Positions 1 through 7,389 of a DNA stretch of 18,135 nucleotides are shown here, one piece after another. Source of the stretch: Bacillota bacterium (GTDB lineage Bacteria; Bacillota; Clostridia; Christensenellales; Aristaeellaceae); NCBI GenBank assembly GCA_023435435.1, contig JAEYRW010000058.1, positions 1-18,135 of the forward strand, in the 5' to 3' direction. The position numbers were made by a program, and so were the translations under genes. Within the stretch, counting starts at the first letter, position 1. The number at the start of each line of letters is the position of its first letter. The notes beneath the pieces are model-generated. The model was not told where the DNA came from. It ran no database searches and saw only the letters and a list, made by a program, of their open reading frames with translations.

Positions 1-17
1 GCGTTTCCCCGTGCTTC

Positions 18-1133
18 TTACCACACGTACCGGATGTCGCCGTGAATGGCGGGCAGCCTGTGGGGGACGACGACCTCGCCGCCGTTTTCGTAGGATTCGA
101 TGGCCGCGAAGGTGTACTCGAGGGTCGCGAGGGCATCGCGGCCGGAGGCGCGGACGTACTCGCGCGGCACCTTGTTGGTGAGGTCTTCGAGCCAGGCGTT
201 GATGCGGACGGGGAAGGTGGCGTTGAAGGTCTTGATTCCGGTATCAAAAACTTCGGGCTCGAGGGAGGCCTGCGCCATGGTGGGCAGATTGCCGCTCTGC
301 TGCTGGGGATTCCAGTAAAGCAGCTTCTCGGTGCAGTTCTCGATGGCGAAGGTGCCCTTGGTGCCGGTGTGCTCGTAGCTCCACCATCCGCCGTAGCCGA
401 AGGCCGCATCGCCGCGCTGGGAGATCAGGTGACCGAAGCCGCCGTTGGCGAACTTGACGTGAATGGAGTTGACGGAGAGCATGGGATCCTCTGCGCTGTA
501 GCGCACGCCGGGCTTGTCCAGGAACGCCTGAACGGCCACGATGTCGCCGCAGAAGTAGCGCATGACGGAGAAGGGATGCGCGCAGAATGCCTTCAGGTGG
601 GAATAGGGCGTCTGCCAGCGGGGAGAGCCCACGCCGCCGTAGGTGCCCTGCCAGCCGTTGAAGCCGACCTTGTGGATGCAGTAGAGGAGCTGGCCGATCT
701 TGCCGTCCTTCTGCATATCCTTGGCGCGGTCGGCGGTCTTGGTAAAGTAGTGGTTCAGGTCGCAGCCGAGGTAGAGATTCTTGTCGGCGGCATACTTGAC
801 CAAGGTCCGCGCGTCCTCGACGTCCGCGCAGATGGGCTTTTCGACGAGCACGTGCTTGCCCGCCTCGAGGCACTGCATGGACGGCTCGAAGTGCAGAGAG
901 CCGTTGTCGTAGCCGGAGGTGGTGATGGAGACCGCCTCGACCTCGGGACAGGCGTCCAGCATGTCCTTGATGGAGTAGAACGCCTTGCAGCCGAACTTTT
1001 CGGCGGCTTTGTCGGCCTTTTCCTTTACGAGGTCGACGACGGCCACGAGCTCGGCAAGCGGGTTCTCGCTGTAGCAGGTCGCGTGTGTGTTTCCGATGCC
1101 ACCCATTCCGATGACGGCTACCTTGATTGCCAT
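18..1133 (-). CDS. Gfo/Idh/MocA family oxidoreductase (paralog 1)
   Basis: A 371-aa NAD(P)-dependent sugar or polyol dehydrogenase of the Gfo/Idh/MocA family, predicted cytoplasmic. The N-terminal Rossmann fold shows GMGGIGNTH (residues 9-17). The conserved EKP, whose Lys is catalytic in the family, is at 98-100. The C-terminal alpha/beta domain follows, and the length is typical. A His (H186, in AHPFSVMRY) is present, but the Asp expected four residues before it is Ala. The ATG at 1133 is supported by GAGGAGG (1141-1147) seven bases upstream. It lies inside the end of the AraC gene, which it overlaps by 16 bp, so translation is probably coupled. It is last in a five-gene minus-strand operon and is a full-length homolog of the oxidoreductase at 2045-3064. 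The family call is firm. The substrate is unknown; an aldose, uronate, inositol or N-acetyl sugar are all possible. Confidence 0.93.
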   Translation of the reverse strand: MAIKVAVIGMGGIGNTHATCYSENPLAELVAVVDLVKEKADKAAEKFGCKAFYSIKDMLDACPEVEAVSITTSGYDNGSLHFEPSMQCLEAGKHVLVEKPICADVEDARTLVKYAADKNLYLGCDLNHYFTKTADRAKDMQKDGKIGQLLYCIHKVGFNGWQGTYGGVGSPRWQTPYSHLKAFCAHPFSVMRYFCGDIVAVQAFLDKPGVRYSAEDPMLSVNSIHVKFANGGFGHLISQRGDAAFGYGGWWSYEHTGTKGTFAIENCTEKLLYWNPQQQSGNLPTMAQASLEPEVFDTGIKTFNATFPVRINAWLEDLTNKVPREYVRASGRDALATLEYTFAAIESYENGGEVVVPHRLPAIHGDIRYVW

Positions 1134-2017
1134 GATGATTCCTCCTCGTCGCTGAATAGCTGTTGCTCCGCGTATTGTTTGCGGTATTGCGAGGGCGTCA
1201 CGCCCAATTGGTTCTTGAATTCCCGGGAGAAATGGCAGAGGTTCTTGAAGCCCACCTTACGCGACACGTCCGTCACCGATTCCCCGCCCGCCAGCAGCTC
1301 CATGGCCCGGGCAAAGCGGTACCTGCGCAGATACTCCACGGGGGCGATGCCCGTCACCTGCTTGAACTGGCGGGAGAAATAATCCCCCGAGACGCCGATG
1401 TGCTCGGCGATGTCGTGAATGGTCAGTTCCTCCTGATAGTGCTGGTCGATGTACTGAAGCGCCTGGGTCACGTAGCCCATGTACGTGCGCTTGTCCTGCA
1501 TGTCGGACAGGTGATGCTGGAAAATTCTGCCGCAATGCACAACCAGGGACGTCATGTACGACTGGAGCAAAAGGTCCCACCCCGGCTGCCGGCCCGCATA
1601 CTCCCGGGTCATGTCCTCGAGAAGCTGCGTCACGGCGCTGCGCTCCTGCAATTCCAGATGCGCGTGCATGAACCCCTCGTAGTTGGGATTGAGCAGGCTG
1701 TTGACGCCCGAAATCCGGTTCAGCTTTTCAGTAAGCGGCCCGAAGGATTCGGCGGTAAACATGCAGTTATAGAGCTTGATGTCCCGGTTGCACATGTAGC
1801 GGTGGGACTTTCCCGGCGGAATGATGAACAGATCCCCCGCCATCAGAAGCGTCATGCGGCTGGACATGTCGTGCAGGCAGTAGCCGTCCGAGATGTACAC
1901 AAGCTCAAAGTAATCGTGGTCGTGAACCGTTACCGACTCGTGCGCCGTCTTGAGCGCGACGATCTCAGGATCGCCCGCGTTCAGATACCTGCCGATTCGG
2001 ACCGTGCGCCCCGCCAT
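1118..2017 (-). CDS. AraC family transcriptional regulator with cupin sensor domain
   Basis: A 299-aa regulator. The N-terminal cupin/AraC-binding domain carries HDHDYFELVY (32-41) and PPGKSHRY (67-74), as in sugar-sensing AraC proteins. The C-terminal double helix-turn-helix spans about 198-282: first HTH near IHDIAEHIGVSGDYFSRQFK, second near VTDVSRKVGFKNLCHFSREFK, ending GVTPSQYRK. The start at 2017 follows a G-rich Shine-Dalgarno and lies 27 nt after the upstream oxidoreductase stop. The gene sits between two paralogous oxidoreductase genes within the same operon. It is therefore most likely autoregulated with them, and probably activates the promoter at 5631-5659 in response to a pathway sugar (inference). 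Its last codons, Asp-Glu-Glu-Glu, encode the ribosome binding site of the next gene. Confidence 0.94.
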   Translation of the reverse strand: MAGRTVRIGRYLNAGDPEIVALKTAHESVTVHDHDYFELVYISDGYCLHDMSSRMTLLMAGDLFIIPPGKSHRYMCNRDIKLYNCMFTAESFGPLTEKLNRISGVNSLLNPNYEGFMHAHLELQERSAVTQLLEDMTREYAGRQPGWDLLLQSYMTSLVVHCGRIFQHHLSDMQDKRTYMGYVTQALQYIDQHYQEELTIHDIAEHIGVSGDYFSRQFKQVTGIAPVEYLRRYRFARAMELLAGGESVTDVSRKVGFKNLCHFSREFKNQLGVTPSQYRKQYAEQQLFSDEEESSWQSR

Positions 2018-2044
2018 ATCGCCGCCCCCCCTTCACCCAAGCAG

Positions 2045-3064
2045 TTACGCGTCCTCGGGATACATTTCGTCCATATAGACGATCCTGCCCGTGTCCAGGG
2101 ACCGGATCGCCGCGTGAATCACCTTCTGCGCCTCGAGGCCCTGGAGGCCCGAGCCGTCGATCATCCCGGGCGCGTCGCCCCGGTCGACCTGCACGACGAA
2201 GCTGTGGATGCGGTCGCGGAACGTGTCCTCGAAGGTGCTGAACTCGGACTCGAAAACCGGGTTCGTGTACTGAAGCTTTGTGTAATCCCCCGCCGGGTAC
2301 AGCGTCGCCTGATGCCACATGTCCTCGAACACCAGCCGCCCCTTGAGGCCCGCCACCTCGCACCGCTCCATGGGATGGCCGCGCTTGATGTCGTAGGAGG
2401 AGGTGAGGTGCCCCACCGCGCCGTTTTTGAACTTGAAGTTCATGGAGGCGGTGGACCACATGGTCCTGCCCGGCGCCTTCATGGCGAAGCACTGAACGGC
2501 CTCGAAATCGCCCATGAAGTAGCGCATGATCTCAATGGAGTGGGGATTGAGCGCCTTCAGATGGTAGTAAGGCGAGGGGTAATCCTCGGGCTTGCCGATC
2601 CACAGCGCCATGTTGCAGAAAAGCAGGTCGCCCAGCCGCCCCTCGTCCTCCCATTTTTTGGCCACGCGCGCGGCGTCCGTGAAGCGGTGGTTGAAGTCCA
2701 GCGCGAAACAGCGGTTGAGGCGCTTCGCGGTCTCCACCATCTCGCGGGCGTGGTCGAGCCGGTCGGAGATGGGCTTTTCGCAAAGGACGTGGCAGCCAGC
2801 TTCCAGCGCCTGCATGGTGGGCTGGTAGTGATCCGACGAATATTCGTAGCCGCCGGTACACACGCTCACCAGGTCAGGCTTCTGCTCCCTGAGCATTTCC
2901 TCCACGCTCAGATAGCAGGGAACGCCGTAGGTCTCGCGACCCGCCTTGGCGCGATCCTCGTTGATGTCGCAGACGCCCACAAGGGTCGCGAGGGGTTCTT
3001 TCTTGTAGATGCGGCAGTGCCTGTTCCCGATGGGGCCCATGCCGATGACGCAAACTCTAAGCAT
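2045..3064 (-). CDS. Gfo/Idh/MocA family oxidoreductase (paralog 2)
   Basis: A 339-aa NAD(P)-binding oxidoreductase with GMGPIGNRH (8-16) in the Rossmann fold and CEKP (Lys at 97) at the active site. It aligns along its whole length with the enzyme at 18-1133: DFNHRFT versus DLNHYFT, and YYHLKALNPHSIEIMRYF versus YSHLKAFCAHPFSVMRYF. This indicates duplication within one subfamily. H175 occupies the usual catalytic His position, while the Asp normally four residues earlier is Ala (A171). Two ATGs are possible. The one at 3070 is only one base from the AAGGAG at 3072-3077, whereas the one at 3064 is seven bases away and is preferred. It lies between the sulfatase-fold gene (100-nt GC-rich gap with short nested inverted repeats) and the AraC gene. 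The substrate is not identifiable. Confidence 0.92.
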   Translation of the reverse strand: MLRVCVIGMGPIGNRHCRIYKKEPLATLVGVCDINEDRAKAGRETYGVPCYLSVEEMLREQKPDLVSVCTGGYEYSSDHYQPTMQALEAGCHVLCEKPISDRLDHAREMVETAKRLNRCFALDFNHRFTDAARVAKKWEDEGRLGDLLFCNMALWIGKPEDYPSPYYHLKALNPHSIEIMRYFMGDFEAVQCFAMKAPGRTMWSTASMNFKFKNGAVGHLTSSYDIKRGHPMERCEVAGLKGRLVFEDMWHQATLYPAGDYTKLQYTNPVFESEFSTFEDTFRDRIHSFVVQVDRGDAPGMIDGSGLQGLEAQKVIHAAIRSLDTGRIVYMDEMYPEDA

Positions 3065-3164
3065 TTTCATACTCCTTCAGGTGTTGTCCGCATCCTGAGT
3101 GCCCCGGCACGGGACGCCATTGCCCCGCGCCGGAGCGCCCCGGGGAGGGTGCCGCCCCGAAAGA

Positions 3165-4565
3165 CTATTTCTTCTGCTGGAGGGAAACCGCCTGCTGGAC
3201 GGAGCCGATGTACAGGCCGTCATACGCCTGCTGGGAGGTCTCATACGGGCCGTTCCAGTTGGGATTCGCGTGCCAGTTGAGGTTGGTGTACATGGGATTC
3301 TCGCGGCCGGTCTCGGCCTCGCGCTTGGCGATGAACGCTTCCATCCGGGCGGTCAAAAGCGCGACCACCTCCGGGTTCTCCTGGGCGACGTTCTTGCACT
3401 CAAGGGGATCCGCGACGAGGTTGTACAGCTCGAGGGGCTCCTTGAAGTGGAGATCCGGCTCCAGGGCGCGGATGAGCTTCCACTCGGGCGTGCGCCAACC
3501 GTGCTTGCGTTCCCAGGTGCACTCGGTGATGTAGAACTCGTCCTCGGCGGCGACGGTTTCGCCGTTCATGAGGGGCGCGAGGCTGCGGCCGGAGAAGCCG
3601 AAATCTTCCTTCTCGATGCCGAGCACGTCCAGGATCGTCGGCGTGACGTCCTTGAGCTGGCAGATGTTGTCGTACCGCTGGCCGGGGGCGATTTTGCCCT
3701 TCCAGATGAGCGCGAAGGGAACGACCAGGGTCGGCTCATACAGGCCGTGGTGGTCGTAGTAGCAGTCGTGCTCGTTGAGCGTCTCGCCGTGGTCGGAAAC
3801 GAAAACCACCAGCGTCTCCTCCTCGATGCCCATGCTCTGGAGCTTTGTAAGCACCTGGCGGATGGTGGCGTCGAGGTACGCGACGGCGGAATCGTACTGG
3901 GCGTCCACATACTTGTCGGACGTGCAGCCCTCGGGAATCCAGGAACGGATGTAGTCGCGGAAGGGCTTGAAATTGAACAGGCCCTCGAGGGACTTGTCGT
4001 CGGGATCGTCATACTTGCCCTGGAAGAACATGTCCTTGAAGGGCGCGGGCGCGAGGTAAGGCGAGTGGGGATCCATGTAGCGCATGAACAGGAACCAGGG
4101 CTTGCCCTCGGCCTGGAGGCGCTCCATCTCGGGGATGACCACGTCGTTGCAGTTCTGGGCCTTGTGCGCGCGGCCGTCTTCGTGGTCGGCGCCCCAACCC
4201 TTGAACTCGAGGTAGGTGTCATAGCCGCGCCCGCCGGCGTTGCCCTTGAAGCCCACGCAGGTAGTGTTGTAGCCGTTCTCCTTGAGGATCTCGGAGAGCA
4301 TCTTGACGCCCGGGGCGACCTGATTGTCGTGGGCCTTGTGGCGAAGCGCCACAACGTCGGTGCCGAAGCAGTCGTGCCCGGTGAGCATGCAGGAATAGCC
4401 GGGGGTGGTGGGGATGGAGGCCGAGAACATCTGGGTGAAGGACGCACCGCCCTTGATGTAGTCGGACATATGGGGCGTGGTGAGCCGCTCGTAGCCGTAC
4501 TCGCTCATGCGGCTTCTGCGCAGGCTGTCGATGCCGAAGAACAGGATGTTCGGGAGCTTGGACAT
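3165..4565 (-). CDS. Sulfatase-fold hydrolase (alkaline phosphatase superfamily) with Thr nucleophile
   Basis: A 466-aa protein of the sulfatase/alkaline phosphatase superfamily (PF00884-like). Metal-site elements are visible: ID13 in FGIDSLRRSR, DPHSPY at 165-170, SDHGE with D258 and H259, and DHHGLYEP with H272/H273. At the nucleophile position, where sulfatases have C/S-x-P-x-R, it reads T53-T-P-G-Y57, directly before MLTG. No formylglycine could form there. Superfamily members with Thr at this position include phospho-transferases and phosphodiesterases, so a phosphodiester or phosphoester substrate is at least as likely as a sulfate ester. There is no signal peptide or membrane segment, so it should act in the cytoplasm on an imported compound. 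The start at 4565 is set by GGAGG (4574-4578), eight bases upstream; the in-frame ATG at 4586 has no ribosome binding site. It is second in the isomerase/oxidoreductase operon. Confidence 0.9.
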   Translation of the reverse strand: MSKLPNILFFGIDSLRRSRMSEYGYERLTTPHMSDYIKGGASFTQMFSASIPTTPGYSCMLTGHDCFGTDVVALRHKAHDNQVAPGVKMLSEILKENGYNTTCVGFKGNAGGRGYDTYLEFKGWGADHEDGRAHKAQNCNDVVIPEMERLQAEGKPWFLFMRYMDPHSPYLAPAPFKDMFFQGKYDDPDDKSLEGLFNFKPFRDYIRSWIPEGCTSDKYVDAQYDSAVAYLDATIRQVLTKLQSMGIEEETLVVFVSDHGETLNEHDCYYDHHGLYEPTLVVPFALIWKGKIAPGQRYDNICQLKDVTPTILDVLGIEKEDFGFSGRSLAPLMNGETVAAEDEFYITECTWERKHGWRTPEWKLIRALEPDLHFKEPLELYNLVADPLECKNVAQENPEVVALLTARMEAFIAKREAETGRENPMYTNLNWHANPNWNGPYETSQQAYDGLYIGSVQQAVSLQQKK

Positions 4566-4726
4566 TGTTTTTTCCTCCATTTTCATTGAGGTTTCGCGCA
4601 AGCGAACTGCAGGGCGGGGACGCGTGAAGCGCCCGCAGCCCGGAACCCTTGCCAATCGCTTCCGACTTCGTCGAAACCGCTTGCGCAGGGGGAACCCGCG
4701 TTTTCCGAAGGAAAAGGCAGGCGAAT

Positions 4727-5584
4727 CTAGCGGTCGCCCAGCACTTTGAGCAGCGCGTTCATGTAGCCGAACGACTCGGACGCGATGGCGCAGGCGGCGT
4801 CATAGGTCTGGTCGGGACCGATGACCTCGAGGCAGACCGGGCCTTCGTAGCCTGCGTCCACCAGGGCCTTGAAGTAGCCCATCAGGTCGATGTCGCCGCG
4901 TCCGCAGGCCTGCATGGCCGGGGGGCCCGGGGGGATGACGCCCTTGGGCGCGGGACGGCCGTCGGGCATGACGGGCGGCGCGGCGTTGGGATCGGGCATC
5001 TTGCAGTCGCGGATGTGGATGTGCTTGACGCGGCTCGCGATCTTGGGCAGCGCCTCGGCGGGATTTTCACCCGCGCGGCTGATGTGCGAGGGGTCCATGT
5101 CGACGCCGAAGCTGTCCGAGGTCACGGCGGCCATGAGCGCCTGGGTGGTTTCGGTGTTGTAGACGGCGGCGCCCACATGGGCCTTCATGCAAAGGGTCAC
5201 GCCGAAAGCGGCGCAAATGGCGGCGGAATTTTTGACGGTCTCGGCACAGAAGGCGACACCGCCCTCCTCGCCGGTCTTGCCGTTGGGGCCGACGTTGACG
5301 ATGGGCACACCCAACTCGGCCGCGGCCTTGGCGGCCTTGCGGACCATGGACGGCTCCTGGGTGGCAAGTTCCATGGAGAGAAGCGCAAGTCCCGTTTCCG
5401 CCTGCGCGGCCTTGATGTCCTTGATGGACTGCGCAATGGCTTCGGGATCCGTCAGCTTCAGGTGGGGATTCATGCCCGGAATGGCCGACAGCTCGACCCC
5501 GTCATAACCCGCCTGCTTGATGCCCTTGAACGCCTCCATGACGGAAAAGGGCTTGAAGAGAACCGAATTGACGCCCAGCTTCAT
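4727..5584 (-). CDS. Sugar phosphate isomerase/epimerase (AP-endonuclease-2-type TIM barrel)
   Basis: A 285-aa xylose-isomerase-like TIM barrel protein, the family that interconverts keto-sugars or epimerises sugar (phosphate) carbons using a divalent metal. Likely metal and active-site positions are E31 (GVELSAIPG), D164/H167 in MDPSH, H190 in HIHIRD and E253 in CLEVIG. Residues about 196-223 form a proline-rich insertion between the HIHIRD strand and the CGRGDID segment, which is longer than in many relatives. AAGGAGGA (5591-5598), six bases before the ATG at 5584, fixes the start and excludes the earlier in-frame ATG at 5620. It is the first gene of the minus-strand operon, about 40 nt from a predicted transcription start. 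A 161-nt gap with only small hairpins follows. Family members commonly accompany Gfo/Idh oxidoreductases. The exact reaction is unknown. Confidence 0.9.
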   Translation of the reverse strand: MKLGVNSVLFKPFSVMEAFKGIKQAGYDGVELSAIPGMNPHLKLTDPEAIAQSIKDIKAAQAETGLALLSMELATQEPSMVRKAAKAAAELGVPIVNVGPNGKTGEEGGVAFCAETVKNSAAICAAFGVTLCMKAHVGAAVYNTETTQALMAAVTSDSFGVDMDPSHISRAGENPAEALPKIASRVKHIHIRDCKMPDPNAAPPVMPDGRPAPKGVIPPGPPAMQACGRGDIDLMGYFKALVDAGYEGPVCLEVIGPDQTYDAACAIASESFGYMNALLKVLGDR

Positions 5585-5630
5585 TGTTCTTCCTCCTTGA
5601 CGGCGCGCCCATGCGCGCACTCTTTCGCTT

Positions 5631-5659
5631 ATTATACATGAACGAAATATCCATTACAA
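5631..5659 (-). promoter_or_regulatory. Sigma-A promoter of the isomerase/sulfatase-fold/oxidoreductase operon
   Basis: On the minus strand TTGTAA (5654-5659) and a perfect TATAAT (5631-5636) are separated by exactly 17 bases. The predicted start is near 5624, giving a leader of about 40 nt that carries AAGGAGGA just before the ATG at 5584. An inverted repeat GTTCA-5-TGAAC (5678-5692) lies about 60 bp upstream of the start, where an activator such as the operon's AraC protein could bind. Confidence 0.75.
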
Positions 5660-5875
5660 TATGCGCCGCCATCGCCGGTTCAATTACTGAACGGAAAATA
5701 TCAAATAGATGATTTCCGTGGACAGCTTTGTAAAGCCGAAATCCCCGAAAACCACCCTGATCTTTGGATATAAAGCGGATCAATTCGTCTAAATCGCCTA
5801 AATTATAAAGAACAATTCACGCTTGTTGCACAGATCGCCCAGGTCGGATACCGTAAACACAAGAAAACTGAATGC

Positions 5876-5904
5876 TTGACAGGGAAGCTTAGCCAATTTA
5901 AAAT
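5876..5904 (+). promoter_or_regulatory. Near-consensus promoter of nnr
   Basis: Consensus TTGACA (5876-5881), a 17-bp spacer, and TAAAAT (5899-5904). The expected start at about 5911-5912 leaves a 5' leader of only about 14-15 nt. The ribosome binding site AGGAGG (5912-5917) is then at the extreme 5' end of the message, eight bases before the ATG. Confidence 0.82.
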
Positions 5905-5925
5905 AGGACGCAGGAGGCGATTGGA

Positions 5926-7389
5926 ATGCGCAAGCTCGTCACCCCGGTTCAGATGCGGACGCTGGAAAAAACGTACCTTGAGACCACGCGCGTCAGGTCA
6001 GTTGACCTCATGGAGCGGGCGGCGCGTGGGCTGTGCCAGACGATCACGGAACTCTACGGCGGGGACAGGACGGTCTACTTCGCCTGCGGGCCGGGGGGCA
6101 ACGGCGGGGACGGCTACGCCTGCGCGCGGCTGTACGCCGAGGCGGGCGGCATCGCCGTGGCCGTGGAGGTGGAGGCGCCGGTTTCGCCCGACGCGCGGAA
6201 GATGCGCCAGCGGGCGGAGGACGCGGACGTCGCGGTGACGGCGGACTGGCGGAACCTCCCGGCCCCGGACGTGTGGGTGGACGCGGTGTACGGCATCGGC
6301 CTTTCCCGTGCCACGGAGGGCGAGGCGGCCGAGATCATCGACCGGATGAACGCGGACGGCGCGGACATCGTGGCGGTGGACATCCCCTCGGGCCTTGACG
6401 GACTGACCGGCAGAGCGTACGAAAAATGCGTGTGCGCCGATCTCACCGTCACCTTCCAGCGCGCCAAAACCGGCCATTATCTGGCCGACGGACTCGACAT
6501 GTGCGGCGACGTCATCGTGAAGGACATCGGCATTCCCGAATCCTTCCTTCCCGCCGACGCGGTGATGCTGGTCAATTACGACGACGTGAAGCCCATGCCC
6601 CGCAGGCGGAATTCCTATAAGGGCGATTACGGCCACCTGCTCATCGTCGCGGGTTCGCTGGGCATGGCGGGCGCGGCGGCGATGTGCGCGCTGGCCGCCA
6701 TGCGCGCGGGCGCGGGGCTCACCACCGTCGCCTGTCCGCGCGCAATCGTAAACGTTGTCCAGACCATCGCGCCCTGCGCCATGTGCGTGCCCCTCCCGGA
6801 GGCGGACGGCGTCCTGTCGGACGAGGCCGTGCCCGCGCTTCTGGCCGCGCTTCCGGGGAAGAGCTGCGTCGCGGCGGGCTGCGGGCTCTCACGCCGCTGC
6901 GGGCGCGGCGTCATACACGCCATCCTCGAATGCGGCCTGCCCGCGGTGCTCGACGCCGATTGCCTCAACATCGTCTCCGGGGACGAGGGCCTCAAAGCGC
7001 TTTTGACCTTAAACCACCTCGTCACGCCCCATCCGGGCGAGGCGAAGCGGCTTCTGGGACGGGAGCTCACCGATCCCATCTCCGACGCCCGCGCCCTCAA
7101 CGCGCTTGGCCCGGCGGTGATCCTCAAGGGGGCGTCCAGTGTCATCTCCTCCGACCGCGGTACGTTTATCAGCGCATCGGGTTGTCCCGGCATGGCCAAG
7201 GGCGGTTCGGGCGACGCCCTCACGGGCATCGCGGGGGCGCTCATCGCCCAGGGCCTTGCGCCGGGCGTGGCGGCGTATTTCGCCAGCGTGCTTCACGGGC
7301 TGGCGGGCGAGGCGGCGCAGGAGGAATTCGGCGAGCGGGGCATGCTGACCACCGACCTCATCGAGATGATTTCCGAGGTCGTCCTGTGA
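5926..7389 (+). CDS. nnr: Bifunctional NAD(P)H-hydrate epimerase / ADP-dependent NAD(P)H-hydrate dehydratase
   Basis: A 487-aa cytoplasmic repair enzyme. The N-terminal YjeF_N domain epimerises (R)- to (S)-NAD(P)HX, and the C-terminal carbohydrate-kinase-like domain dehydrates the S form back to NAD(P)H using ADP. The epimerase half (about 1-215) has GPGGNGGDG (55-63), VDAVYG (D120) and AVDIPSGLDG (150-159). In the first motif the usual GNNGGDG reads GGNGGDG, a small change. The dehydratase half (about 225-487) has LLIVAGSLGMAGA, VLDADCLNIV, VTPHPGE (366-372), VILKG and AKGGSGDALTG, with catalytic-type D430. Length matches the usual fused form. AGGAGG lies eight bases before the ATG. The stop overlaps the GTG start of the next gene, so translation is coupled. 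Confidence 0.97.
   Translation: MRKLVTPVQMRTLEKTYLETTRVRSVDLMERAARGLCQTITELYGGDRTVYFACGPGGNGGDGYACARLYAEAGGIAVAVEVEAPVSPDARKMRQRAEDADVAVTADWRNLPAPDVWVDAVYGIGLSRATEGEAAEIIDRMNADGADIVAVDIPSGLDGLTGRAYEKCVCADLTVTFQRAKTGHYLADGLDMCGDVIVKDIGIPESFLPADAVMLVNYDDVKPMPRRRNSYKGDYGHLLIVAGSLGMAGAAAMCALAAMRAGAGLTTVACPRAIVNVVQTIAPCAMCVPLPEADGVLSDEAVPALLAALPGKSCVAAGCGLSRRCGRGVIHAILECGLPAVLDADCLNIVSGDEGLKALLTLNHLVTPHPGEAKRLLGRELTDPISDARALNALGPAVILKGASSVISSDRGTFISASGCPGMAKGGSGDALTGIAGALIAQGLAPGVAAYFASVLHGLAGEAAQEEFGERGMLTTDLIEMISEVVL

Larger units (their letters stand above)
5585..5925. other. Divergent intergenic control region
   Basis: 341 bases without a credible gene, clearly AT-richer than the flanks. It holds outward promoters at both ends. 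Between them are several short repeats: GTTCA-5-TGAAC (5678-5692); ACGGAAA (5691-5697) paired with TTTCCGT (5713-5719); GCTTT-GT-AAAGC (5725-5736); two CCGAAA copies 9 bp apart (5736-5741, 5745-5750); and two CTAAAT copies 9 bp apart (5789-5794, 5798-5803). These are candidate regulator sites. Each is short enough to arise by chance. Confidence 0.6.

Noticed and set aside
42..1382. Plus-strand 446-codon frame opposite the first oxidoreductase
   Set aside because: It is antisense to a gene with intact Rossmann and EKP motifs and a good ribosome binding site.
1163..3280. Very long plus-strand open frame (705 codons) opposite the AraC and oxidoreductase genes
   Set aside because: It is antisense to two clear genes, is low-complexity in composition with no recognisable motif, and has no ribosome binding site. 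High GC removes stop codons.
3099..4589. Long plus-strand open frame opposite the sulfatase-fold gene
   Set aside because: It mirrors codons of a protein with clear superfamily motifs. The translation is Val/Leu/Gly/Glu-rich without domain features.
4701..4715. TTTTCC-GAA-GGAAAA hairpin after the isomerase gene as a terminator
   Set aside because: The stem is only 6 bp and A/T-rich, with no T run following on the minus strand. The operon most likely continues into the sulfatase-fold gene.
5502..5783. Minus-strand frame extending from the divergent region into the isomerase gene
   Set aside because: It is out of frame with the isomerase, covers the promoter, and has no ribosome binding site or homology signal.
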